DNA of 64,000 bases, taken from NCBI GenBank assembly GCA_030323885.1, contig CM059192.1, positions 67,162,977 to 67,226,976 on the forward strand, written 5' to 3'. Both the position numbers and the translations under genes were made by a program. Origin of the DNA: Branchipolynoe longqiensis (lineage: Eukaryota > Annelida > Polychaeta > Phyllodocida > Polynoidae). Position 1 is the stretch's first letter. Each line of letters begins with the position of its first letter. Shown in pieces: positions 63,125 to 64,000 of this stretch. The notes beneath the pieces are model-generated. The model saw only the letters and a program-made list of their open reading frames with translations, ran no database searches and was not told the origin of the DNA.

Positions 63125-63356
63125 GTAAGTATTATTCACACATCTCAGACGCTGCGGTCTCAACTCATATAGGTTCGATTCAAAGTGCTCCAATTAGATA
63201 CAGGAAGCATGTGACGTGTTCAACAGGGAAACTATGCCTGAAATGACCGCTAGAGGGACGCGTGTTGATTGGAAGTGTGCATAAAATTATCGGGTGCAGA
63301 TTTCCGTGACCTGGGGTGACCTGATGGGACCTGGGGTGTCCTCCGGTGAACTGGGC
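63125..63356. other. Intron 4 start, unique
   Basis: A short 'gacctggggtgacctgatgg' duplication lies at 63309-63345. Confidence 0.5.
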
Positions 63357-63690
63357 TTAAATCTGCATAGTCCAATGAAATATAAAATTTTCAAAACCAA
63401 ACCGATTATCTAGATTTGATTTGACATATCTAACTTAGATACTGATGCACTTATTAAGCATTTGTTTCTGCATAGAAGGCAATACTGAGTCAATTTACCA
63501 GAACATGTTACTGCAGAAGTCTATGGTGTCAGAGTTTTGGCATGCTTGCCAAAACTGATTTTCCATGTTTGCACTCAAAATATCTCAAAAGTTTACCATT
63601 TAAAATAAAAGTAACTTTGAACTAATGTAAAGTAAATACTAGTGATCGACCTAATATAGTTATCTCAGAAAAGATACAGAAATTCAACTG
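63357..63690 (+). mobile_element. MITE-A, right end lost
   Basis: TTAA then ATCTGCATAGTCCAATGAAA, co-linear with the reference to 'gatacagaaattcaa'. Confidence 0.8.
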
Positions 63691-63769
63691 AGTGTCTGCA
63701 GATGTGCACGGAACAGCGCAATGTGTGTCACTTTCTGACTGCCATCCAGTCAGGGCTCACCGGTATTAA

Positions 63770-64000
63770 GCCATTTTCCTTGTACTCTCTGTCAGATGAG
63801 ACCTTCCTCACATAAATCTATCCTCACATGAGCCCTCTCTCACAGGAGACCTCTTTCACACGATACCTCTCTCACAGGAACTTGGACACAGGAACTCCCT
63901 CACGGGAGTTCTTCCGCACAGGAGTCCTGCCCTCTCTTCCTTTAGCCATCTCTCCCTTTAGTCATCTCTCCCTTTAGCCATATCCCTTTAGCCATCTCTT
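63770..64000. repeat. Degenerate CT-rich short repeats, cut by window end
   Basis: 'acctctctcacaggag' variants (63800-63925), then 'ctctccctttagccat' 16-bp repeats (63936-64000). Confidence 0.75.

Overview
This is invertebrate nuclear DNA: AT-rich, gene-poor and dominated by repeats. It holds many tRNA-headed SINEs, several families of short inverted-repeat DNA transposons (MITEs), remains of retroelements, and unusually many long tandem arrays. Spliced GT-AG exons and SINEs of the style seen in gastropods and bivalves make a mollusc or other lophotrochozoan the best guess. That assignment is inference; no marker gene proves it.

The one host gene I can support is on the + strand and spans most of the right two thirds of the window. 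Four small exons (24091-24148, 56036-56107, 58482-58633, 63074-63124) have consensus donors and acceptors, and their codon phases fit at all three junctions. Joined, they encode 111 residues: a signal peptide followed by most of the first extracellular cadherin repeat. The gene continues past base 64000. Intron 1 is about 31.9 kb and intron 3 about 4.4 kb, so nearly everything after 24 kb is intronic.

Layout. 1-7.7 kb: SINEs, MITEs, a 27-bp array, a large foldback, and a 31-bp array built from a MITE end. 7.8-12.6 kb: a 64-bp array, a CCCACA array, a CT-rich tract and a 32-bp array. 12.6-18.9 kb: SINEs, MITEs, a tyrosine-recombinase fragment and a non-LTR reverse-transcriptase tail. 19.3-21.8 kb: a 34-bp array, then a Ty3/Gypsy-type gag-protease ORF bracketed by inverted copies of its LTR end and primer site. 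22-24 kb: SINEs leading to cadherin exon 1. 24-56 kb (intron 1): SINEs, a 1.8-kb G-rich array, MITEs, the 5.2-kb 49-bp array, nested elements, a 21-bp ACTAGT array and palindromic arrays. 56-64 kb: exons 2-4 among SINEs and AT microsatellites.

Labels used below. SINE-A: the commonest family, tRNA-like head of the type GTGGCCGAATCGGTAGAGC and tail containing GATATGACCTTAGATGTTGC. SINE-B: tail ending ACAAACTTT(C/A). MITE-A: about 355 bp, ends AGCTGCATAGTCCGATG, flanked by TTAA. R2: elements carrying a repeated core of about 200 bp. Most open reading frames in this window are by-products of tandem arrays with periods divisible by three or of low-complexity DNA, and are not annotated.
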